This document shows positions 49,439-57,791 of a stretch of DNA of 64,000 bases, piece by piece. The notes under the pieces were generated by a model, which made no database searches, had not been told where the DNA came from, and saw only the letters and a list, made by a program, of their open reading frames with translations. Positions within the stretch are counted from its first letter, which is position 1. Each line of letters begins with the position of its first letter. Source of the DNA: Lentzea atacamensis (GTDB taxonomy: Bacteria; Actinomycetota; Actinomycetes; Mycobacteriales; Pseudonocardiaceae). Location: contig NZ_QLTT01000010.1 of NCBI RefSeq assembly GCF_003269295.1, positions 243,958-307,957 on the forward strand, written 5' to 3'. The position numbers and the translations under genes are program-made.

Positions 49439-50860
49439 CTAGATGGTGTAACCGTGCGCGGGAAGCCCGTTCTGCCCGATGATCCGGGACAGCGTGGCCG
49501 CGCTTTCCTTCACCGTGCGCTGCTGCGTTTCGAAGTCGACGTGCACGATCCCGAACCGCTGCGAGTACCCGGCCGCCCACTCGAAGTTGTCGAGCAGCGA
49601 CCACGCGAGGTAGCCGCGGACGTCGGCGCCTTCCGAGATCGCCCGGTGCACCGCGCGCACGTGGTCCACCAGGTACTTCGTCCGCTCGACGTCGGCCACG
49701 CGGCCCATCGGGTCGACGACGTCGGGGAACGCTGACCCGTTCTCCGTGACCACCAGCGGCACTCCGCCGGCGTCACGGGACAGCCGCACCAGCAGCTCGG
49801 TGAACGCGTCGGCGTTCTGCTCCCACCCGAACCCGGTCAGCTCACCCCGCGGAGGCTGGATGGATGCGCCGCGCAGGCCCGCGTGCGGCCCGGCCGGCAC
49901 GAAGTCCGGGTCGGCCGGCGCGACGCGCGTCGGGCTGTAGTAGTTCACGCCGATCCAGTCGATCGGGGTCGCGATGGTCTCCATGTCGCCGTCGCGCACC
50001 ACGTTCGTCCAGTCGCCCAGCCACGACGTGTCCTGCAGGACGTCGAGCGGGTAGCCGCGGCCGCAGATCGGGTCGAGCAGGATGCGGTTCTGCAACCCGT
50101 CGACCTTGCGCACGGCATCCTGGGAAGCGGCTGAGTCGTCCTCACCCCAGACGGTGCTGAAGTTCAGCACGATCGACAGCCGGTGCGACTCGGGTGCCTG
50201 CGCCCGCAACGCCTGCGTGGCGAGGCCGTGGGCCAGCAGCAGGTGGTGCGCCGCTTCCAGGGACGCCACCGCGTCGGTGACGCCCGGCGCGTGGATTCCG
50301 TTGCCGTAGCCCAGGAACGCCGACACCCACGGCTCGTTCAGCGTCGTCCAGGCCTGCACCCGGTCACCGAGCCGGTCGTGCACGATGGCGGCGTAGTCGG
50401 CGAAGCGGTAGGCGGTGTCCCGGTTGCGCCAGCCGCCGAAGTCCTCCAGGACCTGCGGCAGGTCCCAGTGGTACAGCGTCACCAGCGGCTGGATGTCCTT
50501 CTCCAGCAACGAGTCCACGAGGCGGTCGTAGAACGCGAGGCCCCGCTCCTCCACCGCACCGCTGCCGGTGGGCTGGATTCTTGGCCACGCGACGGAGAAC
50601 CGGTACGCGGCGAGGCCAAGTGAGGACATCAGGTCCACATCGGACTTGTACCGGTTGTAGTGGTCGCAGGCCGGGTCACCCGTGTCGCCGGCCAGCACCT
50701 TGCCGGGCGTCGCCGCGAACGTGTCCCAGATCGAGGCACCGCGACCGTCCACTGTGGTCGAGCCCTCGATCTGGAACGCCGCGGTTGCCGCTCCCCACAG
50801 GAAGTCCGGTGGGAAGGTCAGCACCTCCTGCCCGACCTCGACCTCCGAGTCGGTCGTCAT
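49439..50860 (-). CDS. GH1 beta-glucosidase
   Basis: This is a 473-residue protein with no signal peptide, so cytoplasmic. FLWGAATAAFQIEGS is the GH1 N-terminal signature. TLNEPW gives the acid/base Glu176 and VTENGSAF the nucleophile Glu373. It hydrolyses beta-glucosides such as cellobiose after import. The gene is 4 bases downstream of the second permease gene, the last gene of the ABC operon, equivalent to bglC in the Streptomyces ceb operon. Confidence 0.96.
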   Translation of the reverse strand: MTTDSEVEVGQEVLTFPPDFLWGAATAAFQIEGSTTVDGRGASIWDTFAATPGKVLAGDTGDPACDHYNRYKSDVDLMSSLGLAAYRFSVAWPRIQPTGSGAVEERGLAFYDRLVDSLLEKDIQPLVTLYHWDLPQVLEDFGGWRNRDTAYRFADYAAIVHDRLGDRVQAWTTLNEPWVSAFLGYGNGIHAPGVTDAVASLEAAHHLLLAHGLATQALRAQAPESHRLSIVLNFSTVWGEDDSAASQDAVRKVDGLQNRILLDPICGRGYPLDVLQDTSWLGDWTNVVRDGDMETIATPIDWIGVNYYSPTRVAPADPDFVPAGPHAGLRGASIQPPRGELTGFGWEQNADAFTELLVRLSRDAGGVPLVVTENGSAFPDVVDPMGRVADVERTKYLVDHVRAVHRAISEGADVRGYLAWSLLDNFEWAAGYSQRFGIVHVDFETQQRTVKESAATLSRIIGQNGLPAHGYTI

Positions 50861-50864
50861 TCAC

Positions 50865-51689
50865 TCATCCCTTCACCGCGCCCTGCATGATGCCGCCGAC
50901 GATCTGGCGCGACAGCAGGACGAAGATCGCGATCACCGGCAGCACCGCGAGCGAGGCACCGGCGAGCATCAACGAGTAGTCGGTGTAGTAACCGCTGGCC
51001 AATGTGGACAGCGCCACCTGCACCGTCGGGCTGTCGTTGGGATCCAGCACGATCAACGGCCAGAAGAAGTCGTTCCAGGCCGTCATGAACGTGAACATGC
51101 CGAGCACCGCCGCCTGTGGCCGCACCGCGGGGAAGCCGACGTGCCAGAACGTCCGCAGCACCGAACAGCCGTCCATGCGCGCCGCCTCGATCAGCTCGAA
51201 CGGCACGGTCTCCTCGCACGCCTGGCGCATCCAGAAGACGGCGAACGACCCGATCAGCGCCGGCACGATCACCGCCTGCAGCGTGCCGTACCAGTCGAGG
51301 TCGGACATCAGCATGTACAGCGGGATCACGCCGAGCTGCGTCGGCACCATGGCGGTGCCGAGCACCACGAGGAACAGCGTGTCGCGTCCCTTGAACCGCA
51401 GCCGCGCGAACGCGAACCCGGCGAGCGTGCCCAGCACGACGTTCGAGATCGCGACGGTCGCCGCCACGACGAACGAGTTCTGCATGGCGAGCCAGAAGTC
51501 GACGGTGTCGAAGACCCGCGTGATGTTCTCGACCAGGTTGCCGCCGGGGACCAGCGGCGGCATCTTCTCGCCGAGGACCGAGTTGTCCTTCGACGCCACG
51601 ATGAACGAGTAGTACAGCGGGAACACCGAGGCCGCCAGCACGGCGACCAGGAACCCGTAGAGCAGAGGGCCTGCCTTCGCGTTCTTCAT
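50865..51689 (-). CDS. Sugar ABC transporter permease (MalG/CebG type)
   Basis: The protein has 274 residues from ATG 51689. Six membrane helices and the EAA motif (EAARMDGCSVLRTFWHVGFP) of carbohydrate ABC permease 2 are present. N-terminal YGFLVAVLAASVFPLYYSFI and C-terminal SRQIVGGIMQGAVKG are typical. It pairs with the permease encoded 2 bases upstream. The operon lacks its own ATPase, as in other actinomycete sugar systems that share MsiK. Confidence 0.95.
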   Translation of the reverse strand: MKNAKAGPLLYGFLVAVLAASVFPLYYSFIVASKDNSVLGEKMPPLVPGGNLVENITRVFDTVDFWLAMQNSFVVAATVAISNVVLGTLAGFAFARLRFKGRDTLFLVVLGTAMVPTQLGVIPLYMLMSDLDWYGTLQAVIVPALIGSFAVFWMRQACEETVPFELIEAARMDGCSVLRTFWHVGFPAVRPQAAVLGMFTFMTAWNDFFWPLIVLDPNDSPTVQVALSTLASGYYTDYSLMLAGASLAVLPVIAIFVLLSRQIVGGIMQGAVKG

Positions 51690-51691
51690 GA

Positions 51692-52669
51692 TCACCCCTT
51701 GCCCGCGATGCGCCGCGTCAGCGAGAAGTTGACGATCGCGACCAGCACGACGACCAGGAACAGCATCCACGCGACGGTGGCCGCGTAACCCGCGTCGAAC
51801 AGCCGGAAACCCTTCTCGTACATGTAGAGCACCAGCGTCTGGAACTGCCGGTCGGACCCGCCGGTGGAGTTGTTGGCGGCGAAACCGGGGTCGAACAGCG
51901 CGGGCTCGGCGAACAGCTGCAGGCCACCGATCGTCGACGTCACCACGGTGAAGAGGATCGTCGGCCGGATCGACGGCACGGTGATCGACCAGAACATCCG
52001 CCAGCGCGACGCACCGTCCAAAGTGGCCGACTCGTACATGTCCTTCGGCACCGACTGCATCGCCGCCAAGTACAGCAGCGCGTTGTAGCCGGTCCAGCGC
52101 CACATGACCATCGTGGACACCGCGAGGTGCGACGCCCAGGTCTCCGCGCGCCAGTCGACCGGGTCGATGCCGACGAGGCCGAGCAGGAAGTTCACGATGC
52201 CGAAGTCACGGCCGAAGAACTGCGCGAACACCAGCGCCACCGCGGCGACCGAGATGACGTTGGGCAGCAGCACACCCGCGCGCCAGAACGCCCGCCCCCG
52301 CAACCCCCGGTCGAGCAGCGCGGCCAGGCCGAGCGCGGCCAGCAGCTGCGGCACCGTCGACAGGACGAACAGGCTGATCGTGTTGAACAGCGCGTTCCAG
52401 AAGTTGGCGTCGGCGAACAGCCGGACGTAGTTGTCGACACCGACGAACCCCTGGTTGCCGTCGATCAGCTGCCAGTCGTGCAGCGACACCCACGCCGTGT
52501 ACACCAGCGGGTAGAGCCCGAAGATCGCGAACACCACGAAGAACGGCGCGACGATCAGGTACGGCGTGTACTTCGCGTCCCAGTGGTTCAGCCGGAAGCG
52601 CTTCGATCGGCCAGAAGAAGGAACCGAGGCGGCCGGGGCCACCTCGGTCTCCGTGCGGACAGCCGTCAC
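51692..52669 (-). CDS. Sugar ABC transporter permease (MalF/CebF type)
   Basis: The protein has 325 residues from GTG 52669, overlapping the stop of the binding-protein gene by 4 bases. It has a disordered N-terminus (residues 1-35), then six helices (YLIVAPFFVVFAIFGLYPLV and others) and the EAA-type loop (ESATLDGASRWRMFWSITVP). It is the partner of the permease at 50865-51689 in a heterodimeric importer. Confidence 0.95.
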   Translation of the reverse strand: MTAVRTETEVAPAASVPSSGRSKRFRLNHWDAKYTPYLIVAPFFVVFAIFGLYPLVYTAWVSLHDWQLIDGNQGFVGVDNYVRLFADANFWNALFNTISLFVLSTVPQLLAALGLAALLDRGLRGRAFWRAGVLLPNVISVAAVALVFAQFFGRDFGIVNFLLGLVGIDPVDWRAETWASHLAVSTMVMWRWTGYNALLYLAAMQSVPKDMYESATLDGASRWRMFWSITVPSIRPTILFTVVTSTIGGLQLFAEPALFDPGFAANNSTGGSDRQFQTLVLYMYEKGFRLFDAGYAATVAWMLFLVVVLVAIVNFSLTRRIAGKG

Positions 52670-53928
52670 TTGGCGGCGTCCTGCGCTTCCTTCAACGCCT
52701 GCGCCCACGCCTCGGCGGCAGACTGCTTGCCCTGCTCGACGCGGGTGAGCGCCGTGCCGAACACCGGTCCGACCTTCGAGTCCTTGGTGCCGCGGTAGGT
52801 CGGCTTCAGCGACTCGGCGGAGGTCGCGAAGATCTGTCCCACCGGCGCCTTGTTGAAGTACTCGTTGACGGTCGCCTGCACCTCGGCGTCCTGGTAGACC
52901 TTCGGCTGGCTCGGCAGGTTGCCGGTCTCCTTGAAGATCCGCTTCTGCTGCTCGGGCGCCGTCAGCCACTTGGCCAGCTCGTAGGCCTCCTTGGGGTGCT
53001 TGCTCTGCTTGGGAATCGCGAGGAACGAGCCACCCCAGTTGCCGCCACCGCCGGGCGCCGTCGTCACGTCCCACTTCCCGGCCGCCGCGTCACCGGCACC
53101 GGCCTTGATCAGCGCGAGCGCCCAGGCCGGGCACGTCGTGGTGGCGAACGACCCCTGCTTCAGCGCGACGTTCCACTCCTGGCTGAACGGCTCGAGCGCG
53201 CCGGTCTGGCCCTTGGTGCCGAGCGCCGCCGCCGTGTCGAACGCCGTCTTGACCTTGTCGTTCTTCTCCGCGATGTACGAGTCGTCCTTCGCGAAGTAGC
53301 CCTCCTCGGTCTGGTCGAGGATCGCCTTGTAGACGTTGCGGCCGGTGTCGACGAACTTCACGTTCGGCGTCCTCGCCGTGAACTGGTCGGCGACCTTCGC
53401 GTAGTCGGCCCACGACGGCCAGAGCTTCGCGACCTCCTTGCGGTCCGTCGGCAGCCCGGCCGCCTCGAACAGGTCGCGCCGGTAGCAGAGCCCGAGGCTG
53501 CCCATGTCCGTGCCCAGCCCGAGCACGAACTCGCCGCCGTCCGCGGTGCCCTGGTTCCACTTCCAGCCGGCCCACTGGTCCTTGAGGTCCTTCGCCCCGT
53601 ACTCGGCGAGGTTCACGAACTTGTCCTTGGAAGCCCGGAACTGGCTCACCACGCCCTCTTCGAGAGCGACGATGTCCGCCGCACCACGCCCACCCGCGAG
53701 CTGGGTCGCGAGCTGCGTGTTGTGCTGCTCCATCTTGACCTTGCGTTGCTCGATCTTGATGTTCGGGTGCGAGGCCATGTACTCCTCGATGAGCTTGTCG
53801 TACCCGAAGTCGGAGAACAGGCCCAGCGACAGCTCGACCTTGCCGTCAGCCCCGGAACTCCCGCCGCACCCCGCGGCCAGAACCATCACGAGGGTCGCAG
53901 CGACGCTGCCGACCAGACTTCTGCTCAT
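52666..53928 (-). CDS. Sugar-binding lipoprotein of the ABC importer (CebE type)
   Basis: The protein has 420 residues from ATG 53928; the frame is open much further upstream but this start has the signal sequence. The signal peptide with lipobox (VAATLVMVLAAGC) anchors it at Cys21. It is an extracellular solute-binding protein family 1 member (FDTAAALGTKGQTGALEPFS; KWDVTTAPGGGGNWGGSFLA; SKHPKEAYELAKWLTAPEQQ). The nearby beta-glucosidase and operator type point to cello-oligosaccharides as ligand. First gene of the operon. Confidence 0.94.
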   Translation of the reverse strand: MSRSLVGSVAATLVMVLAAGCGGSSGADGKVELSLGLFSDFGYDKLIEEYMASHPNIKIEQRKVKMEQHNTQLATQLAGGRGAADIVALEEGVVSQFRASKDKFVNLAEYGAKDLKDQWAGWKWNQGTADGGEFVLGLGTDMGSLGLCYRRDLFEAAGLPTDRKEVAKLWPSWADYAKVADQFTARTPNVKFVDTGRNVYKAILDQTEEGYFAKDDSYIAEKNDKVKTAFDTAAALGTKGQTGALEPFSQEWNVALKQGSFATTTCPAWALALIKAGAGDAAAGKWDVTTAPGGGGNWGGSFLAIPKQSKHPKEAYELAKWLTAPEQQKRIFKETGNLPSQPKVYQDAEVQATVNEYFNKAPVGQIFATSAESLKPTYRGTKDSKVGPVFGTALTRVEQGKQSAAEAWAQALKEAQDAAK

Positions 53929-53972
53929 CCGTCCTCCTCGACGGGCGGCGCCATGGGCGCTGCTGACAGTTG

Positions 53973-53986
53973 TGAGAGCGCTCTCA
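53973..53986. promoter_or_regulatory. CebR-like LacI operator
   Basis: TGAGAGCGCTCTCA is a perfect 14-bp palindrome 45 bases upstream of the sugar-binding protein start. It differs at two symmetric positions from the CebR site of Streptomyces (TGGGAGCGCTCCCA). Repression by a LacI regulator, probably the one at 45929-46954, with release by cellobiose-type sugars, is the likely control. Confidence 0.8.
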
Positions 53987-54392
53987 CACTCAACCGGAGA
54001 GGCGCGGGTGTCAAGCGGTCGACATCGTTCCGTAACTTTGTGGAGGGTGGCAACAAAAAGCTGTGCCGGAACTGCGAGCGTCTCGGTTCGGCGGCCGCGA
54101 GCTTGGTGGAGACGACGAAGAGGGACGACCGGGCCCTCGCTCCGGTCGTCCCTCACCCCAGGTAGAGGGGTTTTCTGGCCGAAAGTGACGCGCGCGGTCA
54201 AAATTTTTCCCGCAACTTTCGGTTGAGATGTGGCTGCAGCGGGTAACGGCCCGCACCGTGAAAAACAGCGGAGGCCCGGTGCCCCGACAGCACCGGACCT
54301 CCACCGATCCCCCGGTCGCGCGGCCCCTGTTTCCGCGCGACCGAACCCGCCTGACCCGACGGCCCCCGACAGCCTGGGCCAGGCGTGGCGTC
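53987..54392. other. Spacer with two terminator-like hairpins
   Basis: AGGGACGACCGG and CCGGTCGTCCCT form a 12-bp stem (54121-54153). GGAGGCCCGGTGC and GCACCGGACCTCC (54270-54302) form a second with one mismatch; the latter follows the exporter permease gene on the minus strand and should terminate it. An inverted repeat CCGAAAGT...ACTTTCGG (54179-54186, 54215-54222) flanks an A/T-rich core. No gene is seen. Confidence 0.55.
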
Positions 54393-56909
54393 CTACGCCT
54401 CGGCCATGCCCGCGACCACGGAGTTCCTGGCCGCACGGCGGGCCGGCAGAGCGGCGGCGATGATCGCCGCGACCACGGCCAGGCCCAGCATGATGCCGAT
54501 CTGGCCGAACGGGACGGAGAAGCTGATCTGGAACTCCGAGTTGGAGATCGCCTCGACCAGCAGCCACCCGAACCCGGCGCCGAGCAGGACGCCGACGACC
54601 GCGCCGATCAGGGCCATCAGGATCGACTCGACCACCAGCATCTGCCGCAGCTGGCCTCGGGTGAGGCCCAGGGCCCGCAGCAGAGCGGACTCGCGGGTGC
54701 GTTCCAGGACCGAGAGCGTCAGCGTGTTCGCGATGCCGAACAGGGCGATGATCAGCGCCAGGCCGACGAGGGCCCAGATGAACAGCAGCACCTGGTCGAT
54801 CTGCGCGTTCAGCTCCGCCTTGGTCTCGGCCGCGGAGTTCAGCACCGCGACCGGCGACGTGGCGATGACGCGTTCCAGGTCGGCTCGGGCGGCTGTGATG
54901 TCGGTGCCCGGCGCGAGCTTGACCAGCAGCTTCTGGTAGCCCTTGGGGGTTTCCTTCAGCAAGGACTGAGCCGAGGACAGCGTCACGATGCCGGCGCCGT
55001 AGCTGTTGCCCTTGATCAGCGCGACGACCTTGAAGTCCCTGTCGTTGATCTTCAACGTCGACCCGATCGAGAGGCCCGAGTCCTTGGCGTCCTTCTCGCG
55101 CAGGGCGATCTCGTTGTCCTTGAGCCCGGTCAGCGTGCCGCCGGCCAGTTCGGGACGGACCAGGGAACCGAGGGCGTCGGCCGGGTAGCCGGTGACGTCG
55201 GCGTACTTGAGCTTGTCGGACTCGCCGTAGGCCTGGACCTCCGGCGCGATCTTCGCGACGTTCTGCACCTTGGCGAGCTCGTCGGTGAACTTCTGGGTCA
55301 GCGGCTGGCTGTAGACGTTCGAGCTGACCTCGTAGTCGGCCGGGAAGCGCTTGTCCACCTGCTGGTTCATGGTTTCGCGGCCACTGCCGGCCACGACCGT
55401 CACCATCGCGACGATGGTCACGCCGATCATCAGCGCCGCGGTGGTGGCGGCGGTGCGCTTCGGGTTGCGGCCCGCGTTGGCCGAGGCCAGCTTGGACGGG
55501 ACGCCGCGCAGCGCCTTGCCGAACAGGCGGTTGATCGGGCCCACGTACAGCGGGCCGACCAGCAGGATCGCGAGCAGCAGCACCATCGTGGCGCCGCCGG
55601 TGATGAACATCGCGGGCTCTTCCTTCTCCTGCTGCAGGCCGAAGTAGACCGCGGCGCCACCGATCAGCGCGATCAGCGTCGCGACGATGATCCGGACCTT
55701 GCCGGTGCGGGCCACGTCGTCGTGGCTGTCCGGCTGCGAGCGCAGGGCGGCCACCGGGGCGACCTTCGTGGCGCGGCGCGCCGGCAGCACGGCCGACAGC
55801 ACGGTCACGATCACGCCGACGCCGAAGCCGGCGGCGATGGTCACCCACGAGATCGGCAGGCGGATCTGGACGTCGCCCGCGTTGGGGCCGTCGAACGAAC
55901 CCACCAGCGCCTGCAGGCCCGCGGAGACGCCGAGTCCGCCGAGTATGCCCAGCACGGACGCCGCGAGGCCCATGAAGACCGCTTCGGCGAGCACGCTGCG
56001 GAACACCTGGCCGCGTTCCGCGCCGACGCAGCGCAGCAGGGCGAGCTCCTTCGTGCGCTGGGCGACGAGGATCGTGAAGGTGTTGTAGATGACCATGCCC
56101 GCGACGACGAGCGAGATGGCCGCGAACGCGAGCAGAAACGTCTTGATCTCGCCGGCGGCGTCACCGACCTGGGCCAGCGTCGCCTGGGTCAGCTGCTCAC
56201 CGGTCTGCACGTTGTAGCCCGAGCCGATGGCCTTGTTGATGTTGTCGACGAGCTGCTGCTGCGTCACGCCGTCCTTGGCGACGGCCACGATCTCGTAGAT
56301 GCGCTGGTCCGGGATGACCGAGCGCAGGCCCTCCGGCGACACCACGACGTGGTCGCTGCCGGACATGGAGATGCTGCTGGCGCCCTGCTGGTAGGTGCCG
56401 ACGATCGCGAACGAGTGCTCGGCGTTCTCCCTGTCGAGCAGCTTGAGCTTGTCGCCGACCTTGAGCTTCGCGATCTCCGCGGTCTTCACGTCGATCGCGG
56501 CCTCGTCGGCCTTGGCAGGGAACCTGCCGTCCTTGAGGTTGAAGTCGCGCAGCTTCTCCGTCGTCGGCAGCGGCTGGACCAGCGCGTTGCGCGCCTTGTT
56601 GTCGCTGCCGAGCAGTGCCGCGCTGCCGAACTCACGGGAGTCCGCGCCCGCCACCCCGGACGTCGAGCGGACCTTCTGCAGGACGTCGGCGGGAATGCCC
56701 TTCTCCATCTGCGGACTGTTGTCCTGCAGGTGCACCGCCGCGTCGACGTTGCGGGCGCTGCGGGCGAAGTTGTCCCTGGTCTGAGCCTCGACGGCGTCGC
56801 CGAGCACGAGCGTGCCCGTCACGAACGCGACGCCGAGCGCGATGGCGATGCTGGACAGCACCAGCCGCGCCGTGCGGGCCCGCAGGCCCGCGAGGATCGT
56901 CTTCAGCAT
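54393..56909 (-). CDS. FtsX-type ABC exporter permease (MacB-like, duplicated)
   Basis: This is an 838-residue protein. The N-terminal helix (TARLVLSSIAIALGVAFVTG) is followed by a MacB-type periplasmic domain, then an FtsX domain (ISLVVAGMVIYNTFTILVAQ; ELALLRCVGAERGQVFRSVL). After about residue 420 comes a second copy: NPKRTAATTAALMIGVTIVA, another periplasmic domain and a second FtsX domain (LTLSVLERTRESALLRALGL). This 10-helix two-repeat form is typical of actinobacterial LolC/MacB-like exporters. It forms an operon with the ATPase 5 bases upstream. Confidence 0.93.
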   Translation of the reverse strand: MLKTILAGLRARTARLVLSSIAIALGVAFVTGTLVLGDAVEAQTRDNFARSARNVDAAVHLQDNSPQMEKGIPADVLQKVRSTSGVAGADSREFGSAALLGSDNKARNALVQPLPTTEKLRDFNLKDGRFPAKADEAAIDVKTAEIAKLKVGDKLKLLDRENAEHSFAIVGTYQQGASSISMSGSDHVVVSPEGLRSVIPDQRIYEIVAVAKDGVTQQQLVDNINKAIGSGYNVQTGEQLTQATLAQVGDAAGEIKTFLLAFAAISLVVAGMVIYNTFTILVAQRTKELALLRCVGAERGQVFRSVLAEAVFMGLAASVLGILGGLGVSAGLQALVGSFDGPNAGDVQIRLPISWVTIAAGFGVGVIVTVLSAVLPARRATKVAPVAALRSQPDSHDDVARTGKVRIIVATLIALIGGAAVYFGLQQEKEEPAMFITGGATMVLLLAILLVGPLYVGPINRLFGKALRGVPSKLASANAGRNPKRTAATTAALMIGVTIVAMVTVVAGSGRETMNQQVDKRFPADYEVSSNVYSQPLTQKFTDELAKVQNVAKIAPEVQAYGESDKLKYADVTGYPADALGSLVRPELAGGTLTGLKDNEIALREKDAKDSGLSIGSTLKINDRDFKVVALIKGNSYGAGIVTLSSAQSLLKETPKGYQKLLVKLAPGTDITAARADLERVIATSPVAVLNSAAETKAELNAQIDQVLLFIWALVGLALIIALFGIANTLTLSVLERTRESALLRALGLTRGQLRQMLVVESILMALIGAVVGVLLGAGFGWLLVEAISNSEFQISFSVPFGQIGIMLGLAVVAAIIAAALPARRAARNSVVAGMAEA

Positions 56910-56914
56910 CTACC

Positions 56915-57673
56915 TCACGCCCCCAGGTGCGTGAGAGCGTTGACGACGGACTCGGTGGTGGGCTGGTGGATCTCGCCGGCGAGGCGGCCGTCGGCCAGCA
57001 GCACCACGCGGTCCGCGTAGCTCGCGGCCACCGGGTCGTGCGTCACCATGATCACGGTCTGGCCCAGCTTGCGCACCGACATGCGCAGGAAGTCGAGGAC
57101 CTCGGCACCGCTGCGGGAGTCCAGGTTGCCGGTCGGCTCGTCGGCGAAGATGACCTCGGGACGGGCGACCAGGGCGCGGGCACACGCCACGCGCTGCTGC
57201 TGGCCACCGGACAGCTCGGTCGGGCGGTGGGTCAGGCGGTCGCGCAGGCCGAGGACGTTGACGATCGTGTCGAACCACTGCTTGTCGGGCTTGCGGCCGG
57301 CGAGCTCGAGCCCGAGCAGGATGTTCTGCTCGGCGGTCAGCGTCGGCAGCAGGTTGAAGGCCTGGAACACGAAGCCGACGCGGTCGCGGCGCAGCTTGGT
57401 CAGGTCCTTGTCGTTGAGCTTGGTGATCTCGGTCTGTCCGATGTGGATCGTGCCGCCGTCCACCGTGTCCAGTCCCGCGAGGCAGTGCATCAGCGTGGAC
57501 TTGCCGGAGCCGGACGGGCCCATGATCGCGGTGAACCGGCCGGCCTGGAAGGCGACGTCGATGCCGTCGAGCGCCCGCACGGCGGTGTCACCCTTGCCGT
57601 AGATCTTGACCAGGTTGTGGGCCGCCGCGGCGGTCGTGCCGACTGCGCCCACTTCGGACACCGGTGCAGACAT
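56915..57673 (-). CDS. ABC transporter ATPase (MacB/LolD type)
   Basis: The protein has 252 residues from ATG 57673. It has Walker A (MGPSGSGKST), signature LSGGQQQR, Walker B (VIFADEPTGNLDS) and the switch His (THDP). The motif FQAFNLLPTLTAEQN is typical of ATPases that pair with FtsX-type permeases. It energises the permease encoded 5 bases downstream. Substrate unknown; neighbouring SARP and LuxR regulators could control expression, by proximity only. Confidence 0.95.
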   Translation of the reverse strand: MSAPVSEVGAVGTTAAAAHNLVKIYGKGDTAVRALDGIDVAFQAGRFTAIMGPSGSGKSTLMHCLAGLDTVDGGTIHIGQTEITKLNDKDLTKLRRDRVGFVFQAFNLLPTLTAEQNILLGLELAGRKPDKQWFDTIVNVLGLRDRLTHRPTELSGGQQQRVACARALVARPEVIFADEPTGNLDSRSGAEVLDFLRMSVRKLGQTVIMVTHDPVAASYADRVVLLADGRLAGEIHQPTTESVVNALTHLGA

Positions 57674-57791
57674 GTCGCTTGCCTTCCTCACAGGGATGTT
57701 CCTTGACGAGGAAGAAGCTATGAGTCAGCTGAGTGCGCGGACATCAACTCCGCGACGCGTTGCGCATCAGCCTGAGGTATGACAACCAGGC

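Noticed and set aside
52666..55848. A 1060-codon open frame ending in the sugar-binding lipoprotein
   Set aside because: The upstream two thirds is antisense to the exporter permease and low-complexity; the lipoprotein signal sequence and a good start are at 53928.
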